DNA of 64,000 nucleotides, taken from Moorena producens 3L. Its GTDB lineage: Bacteria; Cyanobacteriota; Cyanobacteriia; Cyanobacteriales; Coleofasciculaceae. Positions within the stretch are counted from its first letter, which is position 1. Every line of letters starts with the position of its first letter. This document shows positions 1 through 9,504 of this stretch, piece by piece. Location of the stretch: contig NZ_GL890971.1 in NCBI RefSeq assembly GCF_000211815.1, forward strand, positions 129,331 through 193,330, read 5' to 3'. The position numbers were made by a program, and so were the translations under genes. The notes beneath the pieces were generated by a model. The model saw nothing but the letters and a program-made list of their open reading frames with translations, was not told where the DNA came from and made no database searches.

Positions 1-352
1 ATTGTTAAATAGCCTCATAACCATTACACAGTAAGCTTTTCGGGGGTTTTTAACTAGAAATTTAGCATAGTAGGTACTGAAGAACCAAAATTATTAACTT
101 ATAGTTATTGTCCATAGCGGCACGAAGCGCGTTTCATTGTCTTGATATAGTTGTTTATGGTTAAGGTTGCTGCGTGGGTCACATGCAAGCACCGCTGTTT
201 GCCCCGTGAGAACCCCCATCAGCAACTGGCGCTGTTGCCATGGACGGGCTGGGTGTCGAAACAAGTTCCGCACAAAGACCCAAAACCATAAGCGACTTCA
301 TCAAGACGCCGTTTGTCATTTGTCAGACAACTTAAGACGTTCGTGACAGCTC
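1..352. other. Non-coding flank of the first tnpB
   Basis: No convincing coding region is visible on either strand. The segment lies downstream of the leftward tnpB stop, where the right end of an IS200/IS605-type element and the variable guide part of its omega RNA would be expected. I cannot place the exact element end from one copy. Confidence 0.4.
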
Positions 353-380
353 CTACACCGACCTTTCAGGTTCGGTGTAG
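351..380 (-). other. Hairpin across the tnpB stop codon (right-end/omega-RNA stem)
   Basis: CTACACCGA and TCGGTGTAG form a 9-bp stem around a short loop, and the tnpB stop codon lies in one arm. Stem-loops at this spot are typical of IS605 right ends and of the omega-RNA scaffold. The assignment is by position and structure only. Confidence 0.5.
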
Positions 381-1582
381 GCTTCCCAGCCAATCCGGGC
401 ATCCCTTAGGAGGCGCTGGGCTTTAAGAACGGACTGCCCTGCCGCTCTATTTCTTATATTTATTGCCGCATTATGATCCCGGTCAAGACTGCATCCGCAA
501 TGAGGGCAATCATGCCAGCGAACATGCAGTTTTTTAGGAACTTTTTTTCCACAATTGGAGCAATTCTGCGAAGTATTTTTGGGACTTACTGCAACTGCCA
601 ACAAGCCAGCATTTAAGGCTTTGCTTGAAAGAATTGTCAGAAAGCGTGACCACCCGGCATCTAACACAGATTTAGCCAATCGGGATTTAGCTAATCCCTT
701 AACATTTAGCTTTTCATGGGCTACTACATCATATTTGGACAACAAGTAATTTGCTGTCTTGAAATGAAAGTCTTTTCGCTGATCAGCTACTTTTTTGTGC
801 TGCCTACCAAGTTGCTTAATAGCCTTGAGTCTATTGTTACTACCCTTCTTCCGTCGAGATATCCGCTTCTGGATAACCTTTAATCTTTTTTGACACTTTC
901 GGTAATACTGGGGAATGCCAATAGTTTCCCCTTCAGAAGTAGTCAAGAATTCTTTTAGGCCAACATCAATGCCAACTATTAAATCAGGGTTAATATCAGG
1001 TTTCACTTCGGGAACGGTCTTGTCTTCTAGAGACAAGACCAAGTAATAGCCATCACACTTTTTAGTGATTGAAGCTGTCTTAATCTTGAATCCATTAGGA
1101 ATAGAACGATGCAATACAATCTTGATTTGTCCTAATTTTGGCAGGTTAATCAAGTTACCCTCCAAGCATCCTTCTTTCATTTGGGGGTAAGTGAACGTAC
1201 GGTACCGGTGACGCTTCTTGAATCTGGGTCTTCCACTACGTTTTCCGTTACTATCTCCTTTAATAAACCTGTCAAAAGCCAATTTCACCCTTTTAACCAC
1301 ATCCTGAAGCACCTGAGAATGCATGTTTTTATACCAAGGATGAGTCTTTTTGAGGTTTGGCAAGCTTTTCTTCTGACTGTAATAATCTGGATTTTCTCTT
1401 AATTCTGGAAGGTAACAAACAAGGGGGCAGGCATTAATAGAACAGCGATTTTGCTCATACCAATTAAATCTATCAGCCAAAAGGTAATTGTACTGACAAC
1501 AAAGCATAGATAACCAATTGTCTATTGTGGCTTTTTGCTCTTTGGTTGGTTTTAATCGGTATTGATATGCTATCCTCATCAC
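353..1582 (-). CDS. tnpB: TnpB (IS200/IS605-family RNA-guided nuclease)
   Basis: A 409-residue OrfB/TnpB protein, the full length usual for the family. The N-terminal part (RLKPTKEQ, then a helical segment) leads to a split RuvC domain. RuvC-I is GIDVGLKEF (catalytic Asp), RuvC-II is [10 protein letters not shown] (Glu), and RuvC-III is [15 protein letters not shown] (Asp). Between II and III lies a four-Cys zinc ribbon (CSNCGKK then CPHCG). The triad and zinc ligands are intact, so it looks functional. Family knowledge: TnpB cuts DNA guided by an omega RNA made from the 3' end of its gene and the element's right end, which helps the element persist. No tnpA is adjacent, so this is an IS1341-like solo-tnpB element. 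Confidence 0.93.
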   Translation of the reverse strand: MMRIAYQYRLKPTKEQKATIDNWLSMLCCQYNYLLADRFNWYEQNRCSINACPLVCYLPELRENPDYYSQKKSLPNLKKTHPWYKNMHSQVLQDVVKRVKLAFDRFIKGDSNGKRSGRPRFKKRHRYRTFTYPQMKEGCLEGNLINLPKLGQIKIVLHRSIPNGFKIKTASITKKCDGYYLVLSLEDKTVPEVKPDINPDLIVGIDVGLKEFLTTSEGETIGIPQYYRKCQKRLKVIQKRISRRKKGSNNRLKAIKQLGRQHKKVADQRKDFHFKTANYLLSKYDVVAHEKLNVKGLAKSRLAKSVLDAGWSRFLTILSSKALNAGLLAVAVSPKNTSQNCSNCGKKVPKKLHVRWHDCPHCGCSLDRDHNAAINIRNRAAGQSVLKAQRLLRDARIGWEAYTEPERSV

Positions 1583-1635
1583 TTGCCTCCTATTTATCGA
1601 CCTACTATAATGATAACAAACGTATATACATATAA

Positions 1636-1905
1636 CAAGTCAAAATTACAAATAAAAAGTTGATTATCAGGCTTACCGATTTTGAAAAAAGACAGTTACT
1701 ACAGGAAGCAGAACTCAGAGGAATGACTCAATCGGAATTGATCACAAGCTTAATAGCTAGTTTCCCCATTCCGTGCATACCCTGTGCAAAATTCATCCCA
1801 CACCTATGCTGCGCATTAGGATGTGGGGCTTCTTTTGCCGGACAGCTAAAAATTAGTCATGAAATCACTATCTCATATTTGGTGCTCAACTTAACCGGCG
1901 TTTAG
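1636..1905 (+). pseudogene. Small RHH-like (CopG/Arc-type) fragment
   Basis: Only about the first 35 residues look like a protein: IIRLTDFEKRQLLQEAELRG followed by MTQSELITSLIAS. That is the strand-helix-helix pattern of a ribbon-helix-helix DNA-binding antitoxin. The rest reads as random translation. The reading frame is open from 1636 but has no ATG; the first usable start is TTG at 1660. It is divergent from tnpB, and similar small proteins are found beside solo tnpB genes, so it could be an accessory or regulator. A truncated remnant is the simpler reading. Confidence 0.35.
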
Positions 1906-2550
1906 TGCAGGGTAAACGAAAGCATCTAATTTTCTGAACACTTGATATATATAGTGTTTGCTAAATCCACAAAACACTATATGTGACAAATCCATTCTCA
2001 ACAAGCACAACTTGGCGGCACTATAAGCCAGGGTTTATTGACAATATGAATTCGCTGCGGGATTTATTATATCACAGGGTGCATCTCATCTTTGTAAAAA
2101 ACAAGGGAAGTGCCGGAAGTGTCGGAAGCGTGGGGATTTTAGGGAGGGTGGGTAGTGTAGGCAGTTTGGGAATTTTATTAGAATTTTTGTTTAATTGCAA
2201 AAGTGAGATGCACCATTATCACAAAATAGAAAATTTGTCAATAAAATTTAGAGGCGTTTGCCCTGTTAAGGTGCGGAATTCCGTCCCCCTCACGCTCCCC
2301 CTATTTGTTAATATCTAAGTTTAGAATAGTAAATAGATAAAATAGTCAAGGGAATACATCTACCTTAAGGTCTCATGGTTATCAAGCCTATGGTGCTGCT
2401 ATTAAAGGATAGTTCTAATAATAATTAGATATTGGCATCATAAACTCCTGGCAAGAATCTTAGGGCAAAAACACTCAGATGAGCTGTGGGAATATTAGCT
2501 AAGCTAGATTAAGAAATCGTGGCAATTAAAGGTAAGGAGGAAATTTTTTC
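1906..2550. other. Intergenic region with GGAAGTGTC-type repeats
   Basis: Low-complexity repeats (GGAAGTGTCGGAAGCG, GGGTGGGTAGTGTAGGC) lie at about 2107-2170. An open frame from 1983 to 2318 is repeat-derived and unlike a real protein. A similar GTGTCGGAAGTGTCGGAAG run recurs at about 57003. The segment presumably carries the promoter of the VWA gene, but I see no clear -35/-10 pair. Confidence 0.4.
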
Positions 2551-3171
2551 GTGGGAGGTTCACTCGTGGAAGACCGTGACTATACGTTAATCATCGACAA
2601 AAGCGGCAGTATGTCTAGCCCAGACTACCAAGATAGGAGCAAAAGTCGATGGCAGATTGCCCAAGAGTCTACCTTAGCAGTGGCCAGAAAATGTGAACAG
2701 CTCGATCCAGATGGGATTACGGTTTACCTGTTTTCTAGTCGCTTTAGACGGTACGATAATGTTACCTCAGATAAAGTAGAACAAATTTTCCAAGAAAATG
2801 ATCCCATGGGTCGCACCGATCTCGCTGGTGTGCTAAAGGATGCCACCGATGACTACTTTAAGCGCAAAGCGGCTGGGCAAACTAAACCGAATGGGGAAAC
2901 CTTCTTGGTGATAACCGATGGTGAGCCAGATGACCGCAAAGCTGTAATGCGAGTGATCATTGAAGCATCTCGGCAAATAGACAAGGATGAAGAACTAGGC
3001 ATTTCACTGATCCAAGTGGGTAATGATGCCATGGCAACTCGGTTTCTTAAAGCACTTGATGATGACCTTCAAGGGGCTGGGGCTCAATTTGACATCGTGG
3101 ATACAGTCACTCTAGAAGACATGGAGAATATGACCTTAGCCGAGGTCCTGCTGAACGCGATTATTGATTAA
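2551..3171 (+). CDS. VWA-domain protein
   Basis: A 206-residue protein that is almost entirely one von Willebrand factor A domain. The MIDAS metal site is visible: DKSGSMS near residue 17 (DxSxS), a Thr in GRTDLAG near residue 90, and Asp in VITDGEPDD near residue 125. The GTG start at 2551 is supported by AAGGAGG ending about 11 bases upstream; a second GTG at 2563 is less well placed. There is no signal peptide or membrane segment, so it is cytoplasmic. Such VWA proteins bind partners in a Mg2+-dependent way. Cyanobacteria carry many, and no partner gene (MoxR-type ATPase) sits beside it, so the role is unknown. Confidence 0.88.
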   Translation: MGGSLVEDRDYTLIIDKSGSMSSPDYQDRSKSRWQIAQESTLAVARKCEQLDPDGITVYLFSSRFRRYDNVTSDKVEQIFQENDPMGRTDLAGVLKDATDDYFKRKAAGQTKPNGETFLVITDGEPDDRKAVMRVIIEASRQIDKDEELGISLIQVGNDAMATRFLKALDDDLQGAGAQFDIVDTVTLEDMENMTLAEVLLNAIID

Positions 3172-3205
3172 CCAAATAAGCGCCAAGATTCCCAATGCTT
3201 AAACT

Positions 3206-3236
3206 CCATCCCACGACTAACTATCACGTGGGATGG
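3206..3236 (+). terminator. Hairpin downstream of the VWA gene
   Basis: CCATCCCACG and CGTGGGATGG form a perfect 10-bp stem with an 11-base loop, 35 bases after the stop. It lacks a T-run, so it may be a weak terminator or an RNA-stability element. Confidence 0.45.
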
Positions 3237-3479
3237 CTTGTAATCAAAAGAATTTTGAATTAATTGACACCATTATTTTATTGAGATCAGCTGTAAAAAA
3301 TCAACCGCTACATTTAGTGTAAGAAGAAAACCAACTACCCTAAATCTGCATTTTTTGAAAAAAATTGAGGGAGTTTCCCCCCCGGAAAGGTTTGTAAGCG
3401 CCTCAAAAAAAACCTTTTTCATTACTCGAATTGTAAAATTAGTCTCCCCATTTTCGGCTTAAAGATTTAGCATATAAGA

Positions 3480-4763
3480 GTGACTGAACTTTACTATCCC
3501 TTACATTCCTTAAGGGAGGGTCATTGGTTCAAGCTCATTTGCGGAGCCAGTTTTCAACACCTCCCTGCTGTTAGAAGCCTAACCTTGGCTTACACCCTCG
3601 CCGGTGCCGATTGTATTGATGTGGCAGCTGACCCGGCGGTCATTTCGGCGGCGAAAGATGCCTTACAAGTCGCCAGCACCATGGGAAAAGAAGCCAAACA
3701 GCGAGGGTTTGGCTTCCTTGGCAGACCATGGCTGATGGTGAGCTTGAATGATGGGGAAGACCCCCATTTCCGGAAAGCCGAATTTGACTCGGATTTGTGT
3801 CCAGGGGACTGCCCTCGTCCCTGTGAAAAGATTTGCCCAGCACAAGCAATTACTTTCCAGAATGGCAGTGAAGCTTACTCTGGTGTGCTCGACCAACGCT
3901 GTTATGGCTGTGGTCGTTGTCTGCCAGTTTGCCCCCATCAGCTGATCACTACTCGGTCATACGTATCAGCTCCTTTTGCGATCGCACCCCTGATTCTAAG
4001 CAATGGCGTTGATGCTATAGAAATTCACACCAAAGTCGGGAATTTACCAGATTTTAAAAGACTCTGGCATGCGATCGCACCCTGGTGCGCTCAACTCAAA
4101 CTCCTAGCCATTAGCTGCCCAGATGGTAAAGATTTGATTGACTACCTAAAAGAAATCTACCAACTAATCCAGCCTTTACCCTGTCCTCTAATCTGGCAAA
4201 CCGATGGACGTCCTATGAGTGGGGATATAGGCATGGGCACAACTCATGCTGCTATCAAACTCGCTGAGAAAGTCATCGCTGCTGGATTACCAGGATACGT
4301 ACAGTTAGCTGGTGGTACCAATAACCACACCGTCAGCAAACTAAGAGCAGCTAAGCTGTTGAACCGCCAAGTTGGTAGGTTGCCCGTTGAAGGTTCTAAA
4401 GAATTGTTGAAAGTTGGCAGGTTGCCGGTTGAACGTTCTTACAACAACCTTGGCCTTTCGGCCACGCTACGCGAACAACCAAATAACCTACCCTACTCGA
4501 ACCCCAAGGGCGAACAACCAAATAACCTATCCTACATTGCCGGTGTGGCTTACGGTAGCTACGCCCGAGTTCTACTCTCACCGATTGTAGAAAAATTAGA
4601 ACAAGACTATGACAAAGACGTTGATCACCACCAGGGATTCGTTCCTAATCCCTCCTCTAGAAACCTTGAGGATGTACCAGATCTGCTCTGGCAGGCTGTG
4701 GCAACTGCCCATGCCCTGGTTGCTCAACTCAAATCAGTCAAAAAAATCCCCAAGAGTATCTAA
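3480..4763 (+). CDS. ldpA: LdpA-like iron-sulfur circadian input protein
   Basis: A 427-residue ferredoxin-like protein. Two cysteine clusters stand out near residues 107-160: CPGDCPRPCEKICP and CYGCGRCLPVCP, the pattern for two Fe-S clusters. The start and the overall order match cyanobacterial LdpA (light-dependent period), a redox-sensing protein that passes light and electron-transport state to the KaiABC clock in Synechococcus. GTG is the start. Oddity: residues about 297-350 are built from repeats (RLPVEGS/RLPVERS, then EQPNNL twice) and include the palindromic repeat translated as LGLSATLREQ. Without it the protein would be nearer 370 residues. The frame stays open across the insert, so the gene is probably functional. 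Confidence 0.82.
   Translation: MTELYYPLHSLREGHWFKLICGASFQHLPAVRSLTLAYTLAGADCIDVAADPAVISAAKDALQVASTMGKEAKQRGFGFLGRPWLMVSLNDGEDPHFRKAEFDSDLCPGDCPRPCEKICPAQAITFQNGSEAYSGVLDQRCYGCGRCLPVCPHQLITTRSYVSAPFAIAPLILSNGVDAIEIHTKVGNLPDFKRLWHAIAPWCAQLKLLAISCPDGKDLIDYLKEIYQLIQPLPCPLIWQTDGRPMSGDIGMGTTHAAIKLAEKVIAAGLPGYVQLAGGTNNHTVSKLRAAKLLNRQVGRLPVEGSKELLKVGRLPVERSYNNLGLSATLREQPNNLPYSNPKGEQPNNLSYIAGVAYGSYARVLLSPIVEKLEQDYDKDVDHHQGFVPNPSSRNLEDVPDLLWQAVATAHALVAQLKSVKKIPKSI
4371..4529 (+). repeat. In-frame repeat insert inside ldpA
   Basis: Two imperfect 21-base copies (4371-4391 and 4413-4433, GTTGGTAGGTTGCCCGTTGA type) are followed by TGGCCTTTCGGCCACGCTAC at 4451 and two copies of CGAACAACCAAATAACCTA (4472-4490 and 4511-4529). 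The block has the form of repeats seen elsewhere in intergenic DNA here (39.0 and 56.6 kb), yet it is translated in frame. Confidence 0.75.
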
Positions 4764-4928
4764 TTTTCTTGACTTTAATCGAGAAAGAATGTTCGATTAA
4801 ATTGGGATAAAAATCGTCAAGTATTAGGAGTTAAATTAGACATGAATTAAATCCAAGATCTGACCAATAACCGCAATTTAAATAGGGCAAAACGTAACAG
4901 CAGAAATCGCTTTATTTGAGCAAAACAA

Positions 4929-6872
4929 ATGGTGAATTTTCCACTAAGCAAGTTTTCAGATCAACAAGTGTCATTCAATCAAGAATCACCAGTGGTTTAT
5001 GAAAATAACTTGGTTGAGGCGATGACCGTAAGGGCTCAATCCTCAGAGGTAAGTGACAATCTTCAACTAGATTGTGGCACTCTACCTACCAAGGAACACC
5101 AAGACACAGTGGACAAAACTCAGAGGATTTCAAACTGTCAACAAATTACAGATGACCTGCCAAAATTACTAGACATTTTGCCAGCCGAAATTCGCTCATT
5201 ATTGGAGCAACATGCTGAAAGGGACAGTTTGATCGAAGTGATTATGGATCTCGGTCGCTTCCCAGAAGTGCGCTTTCGTGATCGGGCAGAGTACCTTTCT
5301 GATCAACCAGTTACTATCGAACAAATCAATCACTGTGTTGAGCGAGTGGGATCCTTTAGCGGTGATAACCGAGCCGGAATTGAGGGCACCTTGCACCGCA
5401 TTAGTGCGATTCGGAACCGTCCAGGGGAAATTATTGGCTTAACCTGTCGTGTTGGTCGAGCGGTCTTTGGTACCATCGGCATGATTCGTGACTTGGTGGA
5501 AACTGGTAAGTCAATTTTGATGCTCGGGCGTCCTGGTGTAGGCAAAACCACTGCTTTACGGGAAATTGCCCGAGTTCTGGCAGACGAATTAGACAAACGG
5601 GTCGTGATTATCGACACCTCTAATGAAATTGCTGGAGATGGCGATATTCCCCACCCAGCTATTGGTCGAGCCCGACGGATGCAGGTGGCTAGCCCAGAAC
5701 ATCAGCATCAGGTGATGATTGAGGCGGTGGAAAACCATATGCCAGAGGTGATCGTTATCGATGAAATTGGCACAGAACTAGAAGCTCAGGCCGCTCGTAC
5801 CATTGCGGAACGGGGGGTGATGCTGGTGGGAACTGCTCACGGCAATCGGATTGAAAACTTGATTAAAAATCCCACCCTTTCCGATTTAGTAGGCGGTATC
5901 CAGGCTGTCACCCTAGGCGATGACGAAGCCAGACGGCGAGGCTCTCAGAAAACCGTTTTGGAGCGCAAAGCCCCCCCAACCTTTGAAATCGCTGTAGAAA
6001 TGCTAGAGCGTAAGCGTTGGGTAGTACATGAAAGTGTTGCGGACACGGTTGATAATTTGCTCAGGGGACGTCAACCAAATCCCCCAGTCAGGACAGAAGA
6101 TGAAAATGGGAAGGTCACCATTACCCGAGAATTACCTAGCGCTCCAGTTGCCACTCCCCTAAATGGTCGGAGCAGGGGTCACCTTACCCTAACGACTCCT
6201 AGCCAACCAAAAGGTTGGCGTTCATCTGGACAGATGAAGCCCCTATCCCTTCAAGAACCAGAGCCAGCTCGAGAAAATAGCATGTTTGAACAGCTGCTGG
6301 CTGAATCTTGGTCACAGCAAGAGCTCTTGGGTCAAGGGATGCAGATGTTAGGACCAAATGGTGAGGATTTGCCACTACAGGTCTATCCTTACGGCATTAG
6401 TCGTCATCAAATCGAGCAAGTGATCCAAATCCTAAATTTGCCTGTGGTCTTGACAAAAAACATGGATACTGCTGATGTGGTTTTAGGATTGCGATCGCAT
6501 GTCAAAAGCCACTCCAAGCTCAAGTCCATTGCTAAATCTCGTCAGATCCCGATTCACGCCATCAAAGCTAGCTCCATACCCCAGATTACTCGGGCATTAA
6601 GGCGTCTGTTGCACATGGATGACCCCACAATTCCCGATGCTGCTGATTTGGAGTTATTTGCCCAAAACGGTAGCGAGGATGAAATCGAGGCTCTAGAAGA
6701 AGCCCGTTTAGCAGTTGAGCAAATTGTGATTCCCAAAGGCCAACCCGTAGAATTGTTGCCGCGATCGCCTAAAGTGCGGAAGATGCAACACGAGTTAGTT
6801 GAACACTATCGCCTCAAGTCTTCTAGCTTTGGCGATGAACCCAATCGACGTTTACGGATTTATCCGGCCTGA
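4929..6872 (+). CDS. AAA-type ATPase with R3H domain (Ycf45-like)
   Basis: A 647-residue protein. After a poorly conserved N-terminal 80 residues comes a SpoIIIAA-like ATPase: Walker A GRPGVGKTTALREI near residue 200 and Walker B EVIVIDEIG near residue 278. The middle linker is Pro/Ser-rich. The C-terminus carries an R3H single-stranded nucleic-acid-binding motif (KMQHELVEHYRLKSSSFGDE, ending RRLRIYPA). This architecture is the cyanobacterial counterpart of the plastid Ycf45 protein. Its cellular job is not established; nucleic-acid-linked ATPase activity is the safest statement. The start at 4929 is the first ATG; a later ATG at 5022 is possible because the first 30 residues are not domain-like. 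Confidence 0.85.
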   Translation: MVNFPLSKFSDQQVSFNQESPVVYENNLVEAMTVRAQSSEVSDNLQLDCGTLPTKEHQDTVDKTQRISNCQQITDDLPKLLDILPAEIRSLLEQHAERDSLIEVIMDLGRFPEVRFRDRAEYLSDQPVTIEQINHCVERVGSFSGDNRAGIEGTLHRISAIRNRPGEIIGLTCRVGRAVFGTIGMIRDLVETGKSILMLGRPGVGKTTALREIARVLADELDKRVVIIDTSNEIAGDGDIPHPAIGRARRMQVASPEHQHQVMIEAVENHMPEVIVIDEIGTELEAQAARTIAERGVMLVGTAHGNRIENLIKNPTLSDLVGGIQAVTLGDDEARRRGSQKTVLERKAPPTFEIAVEMLERKRWVVHESVADTVDNLLRGRQPNPPVRTEDENGKVTITRELPSAPVATPLNGRSRGHLTLTTPSQPKGWRSSGQMKPLSLQEPEPARENSMFEQLLAESWSQQELLGQGMQMLGPNGEDLPLQVYPYGISRHQIEQVIQILNLPVVLTKNMDTADVVLGLRSHVKSHSKLKSIAKSRQIPIHAIKASSIPQITRALRRLLHMDDPTIPDAADLELFAQNGSEDEIEALEEARLAVEQIVIPKGQPVELLPRSPKVRKMQHELVEHYRLKSSSFGDEPNRRLRIYPA

Positions 6873-7014
6873 ATCTAAGTTAAAGAGGAAGAGGGGGGAC
6901 AAAGACAAGATAGCTCATGCCATTAATATCTCTTTGTCTTCCTTCCGGCCGGTAACCATCAACCCATCACCCCATCACCCTTTAAGCCAAAGGAAAAATA
7001 ACAAAAAAAATAAC

Positions 7015-7045
7015 TTGACATATTCCCAGTCAAATCTGTTATCAT
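7015..7045 (+). promoter_or_regulatory. Promoter of the tRNA-Gln gene
   Basis: A perfect -35 TTGACA (7015-7020) and a -10 TATCAT (7040-7045) are separated by 19 bases. The tRNA begins 18 bases after the -10 box, which is the right spacing for a sigma-70 promoter. Confidence 0.65.
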
Positions 7046-7062
7046 CTTAGAAGTGGAATCAA

Positions 7063-7134
7063 TGGGGTGTAGCCAAGCGGTAAGGCAGCGGGTTTTGGTC
7101 CCGCCATTCCTAGGTTCGAATCCTAGCACCCCAG
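7063..7134 (+). tRNA. tRNA-Gln (anticodon TTG)
   Basis: A 72-base cloverleaf. The acceptor arms TGGGGTG and CACCCCA pair, with discriminator G. The D-loop segment is AGCCAAGCGGTAAGGC. The anticodon loop TTTTGGT holds TTG, which reads CAA glutamine codons. The T-loop is GGTTCGAATCC. The 3' CCA is not encoded. A strong hairpin terminator follows. Confidence 0.97.
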
Positions 7135-7173
7135 TTATATTAGTCAGTGGCAAACTAGCCTGATAGTGCAGCA

Positions 7174-7218
7174 AAAAAAGAAGCTTCTAAAGTCAAAAGA
7201 AGCTTCTTTTAGGTTTTT
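7174..7218. terminator. Bidirectional terminator between tRNA-Gln and the lipoprotein gene
   Basis: AAAAGAAGCTTCT and AGAAGCTTCTTTT form a stem of about 13 bp with A-rich and T-rich flanks. It can end transcription from the tRNA (rightward) and from the convergent lipoprotein gene (leftward). Confidence 0.75.
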
Positions 7219-7233
7219 AAGGGGCGTTAAAAA

Positions 7234-8106
7234 CTAGCGGCGGCGTCTGAAGGAACGACTACCACCACGACTACTACCAAAGCCAGAACGCGTCCGCTTC
7301 GTGCTGCCAAAACCACTGCTTCTGGGTTTGGCTTTCTTAGTACTCGATGGACTAGAGGTGCGTAACTGACTTGAGCCGAAACCCTTTCCTGTGGAGCGAT
7401 TAGCGTTGGGTGAGGCTTTACGAGTAGTTGCTTGATTAGCTGCAGGAGATTTTCTTAAGCTACCAGTCGTGCGGAAAGAGCGAGTATTTTTAACCACAGG
7501 TGGCGGTGCTTTGTACCTTGTTTCATATCGCTTCACTGCTTGACTATAGCTGTTACCATACCCACCATAACCAGTTAAAACTCCTCCCGGTTGATAAACT
7601 GGTGGAACATAGTATTGAGGTCGAAATAGCATACTACCGATAGCTTGACCAGCCAAAGCACCAGCAAACGGAGCCCAGAAACTGGATTGCTGACGCACGA
7701 TTACTGTTTCTTGTTGACCACTTTGAGGATTAGGTCTAGTCTCAGTGACATTGTGGACATATTCAATCCGGAAGTCTTCAGTCAGGTACATCACCGGCTG
7801 ATTGTCATCAATACTCAGATACGTATTTTCCCCAGCAGCAACCTGCTCATCAGTCAGACGTGCCATCTGCAAATCCCTGCTCCGAAACACTGGTGGACTA
7901 CCCGCAGGAGTATTGAGCACCATTAGGGTATATACCCCATTAACATCATCGTAGGTTGCCTGTTGTACGGGATATTTCCCATCACTCAACCGAGTCGGAG
8001 TAAAGGAAGTATTGCCACCCCGATTCAGCGACACTTGGCTTGAGTTAGGAGAACCACACCCTACTGTAGTCCAACATAGGGTTAGAGATAGAACAAAAAA
8101 TCGCAA
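7234..8106 (-). CDS. Putative lipoprotein with Arg/Ser/Gly-rich tail
   Basis: 290 residues. The N-terminus is a short hydrophobic signal (RFFVLSLTLCWTTVGCGS) with a possible lipobox Cys at 17, so the protein is probably exported and lipid-anchored. A small beta-rich domain (residues 40-120) is followed by a glycine/alanine hydrophobic stretch (WAPFAGALAGQAIGSMLF) that resembles a glycine-zipper. The C-terminal 110 residues are highly basic and low-complexity, ending SRSFRRRR. The start is TTG with no clear ribosome site, so the true start may differ by a few codons. I do not recognise a function. The DUF1517 gene lies just upstream on the same strand. Confidence 0.75.
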   Translation of the reverse strand: MRFFVLSLTLCWTTVGCGSPNSSQVSLNRGGNTSFTPTRLSDGKYPVQQATYDDVNGVYTLMVLNTPAGSPPVFRSRDLQMARLTDEQVAAGENTYLSIDDNQPVMYLTEDFRIEYVHNVTETRPNPQSGQQETVIVRQQSSFWAPFAGALAGQAIGSMLFRPQYYVPPVYQPGGVLTGYGGYGNSYSQAVKRYETRYKAPPPVVKNTRSFRTTGSLRKSPAANQATTRKASPNANRSTGKGFGSSQLRTSSPSSTKKAKPRSSGFGSTKRTRSGFGSSRGGSRSFRRRR

Positions 8107-8326
8107 TTGTACGTAACATATAGTTAAAAAAAGTTTTCTTAAATCACTATTGTTCTGTTAAATCATTATTGTCTAATCGCGCTTTGCTATGGGCTAGCGT
8201 TCTTTGCAAGACGAAAACTTGGGGATGATGTTTCGTTCGTCTTGGCCATCACCCCATCACCCCATCACCTGATTTACTGATAGTGACAACTATAACACTA
8301 TCTATATTTATTTAATTTACTTATGA

Positions 8327-8929
8327 TTACAGGGGAACCAGTTCCGGGAAATTGAGTAAAATTTGCTCATCAGTCAGTTCATCACCCAACTGTGCTGGAG
8401 AGAAGTGAACCTGAATAGCTTGCAAACTTTCCTGATAGTGGAGATTAATCAATGCCTTTAGACCTGCTTCGAGGTACTCAACACTAGCTAGGTTAGTTTC
8501 TAGTTCAGGAACTTCCCCTTCGTAAGCTACTGTGATCATAACAATTACGTTTTGGGTCACAGGTAGGGATAAAGGTTCGTTTTCACCTAAGGGTGTAGTG
8601 AAATCTGGTTCAGACAGATAGCGCCCAGCTGAGTCAGTAAACAGTTCATTAACGTAGTCCCCAGCTTCTCCTTCTTTCCAGAAGACATCCCCTTCATTCG
8701 CTGCGGATTGCCAGTAGATCTGCAGCTGTAGGAGGTTTTGACAAATTGCTACCAGTTCTTCCCCTAATACCTTCAAATCCCCATCTGATTCAACGGCTTC
8801 CCGTGCCGCACGATTGAGTACCCCCAACAAGGGTGTTACTTCTGAACCAGCTAAGTGTACAAACAAACGAAAAACTACAAATCTAGTTTTGCCACCAAAT
8901 TTATTTAAGCGATCGCGCCAAGAGCTCAT
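8327..8929 (-). CDS. DUF1517-like cyanobacterial protein
   Basis: 200 residues, soluble and acidic, with no signal peptide. The start (MSSWRDRLNKFGGKTRFVV) and the end, in which short strands alternate with acidic helices, resemble the DUF1517 family of cyanobacteria and plastids. Function is unknown. The segment LPVTQNVIVMITVAYEG near residue 125 is the most conserved-looking core. It is transcribed leftward toward the lipoprotein gene with a gap of about 220 bases, so the two could be co-transcribed. Confidence 0.75.
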   Translation of the reverse strand: MSSWRDRLNKFGGKTRFVVFRLFVHLAGSEVTPLLGVLNRAAREAVESDGDLKVLGEELVAICQNLLQLQIYWQSAANEGDVFWKEGEAGDYVNELFTDSAGRYLSEPDFTTPLGENEPLSLPVTQNVIVMITVAYEGEVPELETNLASVEYLEAGLKALINLHYQESLQAIQVHFSPAQLGDELTDEQILLNFPELVPL

Positions 8930-9504
8930 CCTTCTGTCGGCTGACTTACGCCGTTAATTAATCTCAATTACCCTATCTATCCTACTCTAGCGCATTGCTC
9001 ACTACCCATACTGGATCTCCGCAAACTGGGGTTGCTCAGGCAGAGGAAGGGGGTTAGGTAGGCAAAACCAAGTCAACTGTGTAATTCCTATAACAAAAGA
9101 AAACAGGAGCGATCGCGTCTGCACCAGTCAACCACAACTGACTGAGCCATCACTCCTGATTACACCCCGTTTTTTTTTCTGTAGCGCTTTATACCACTTA
9201 TCTCAAAAAACTACAACAGGTTTTCTATGTATCTAACTGGGTTGAGTTGAAGGGGATCTCACCACCTAGAAAGATTCTGAGGGTTGAGTGTTAACCCTCA
9301 ACCATTAACCGTTAACCGTCAACAATAAATCAGTTGCTTAGGGCAGTGCAAGTTAACTGATGAGGGGGTTTGGGGGAGCGATAAGTCCCGCACTGGTCGA
9401 ATAGAGACAACTGAATCCAAGTTGCGGTGGTTTTAGTGGGTTGATCGAAGCCAATGACCATTGGATACCTTGATTGTGACATCGGTTCCCCTAGCATATT
9501 ATGA
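8930..9504. other. Intergenic region without genes
   Basis: No supported gene. There is a HIP1-like GCGATCGC at 9110, a T-run at about 9172 that may end a transcript, and short repeats of AACC-GTTAACC type at about 9290-9320. The last part joins the transposase remnant that follows. Confidence 0.4.

Noticed and set aside
1983..2318. Open frame of 111 codons
   Set aside because: It is built from GGAAGTGTC-like repeats and has no domain-like sequence or ribosome site.
7234..8106. RNA-binding RGG-type protein
   Set aside because: The basic C-terminus has few RGG triplets, and the N-terminus is a lipoprotein-like signal, which argues against a cytoplasmic RNA-binding protein.
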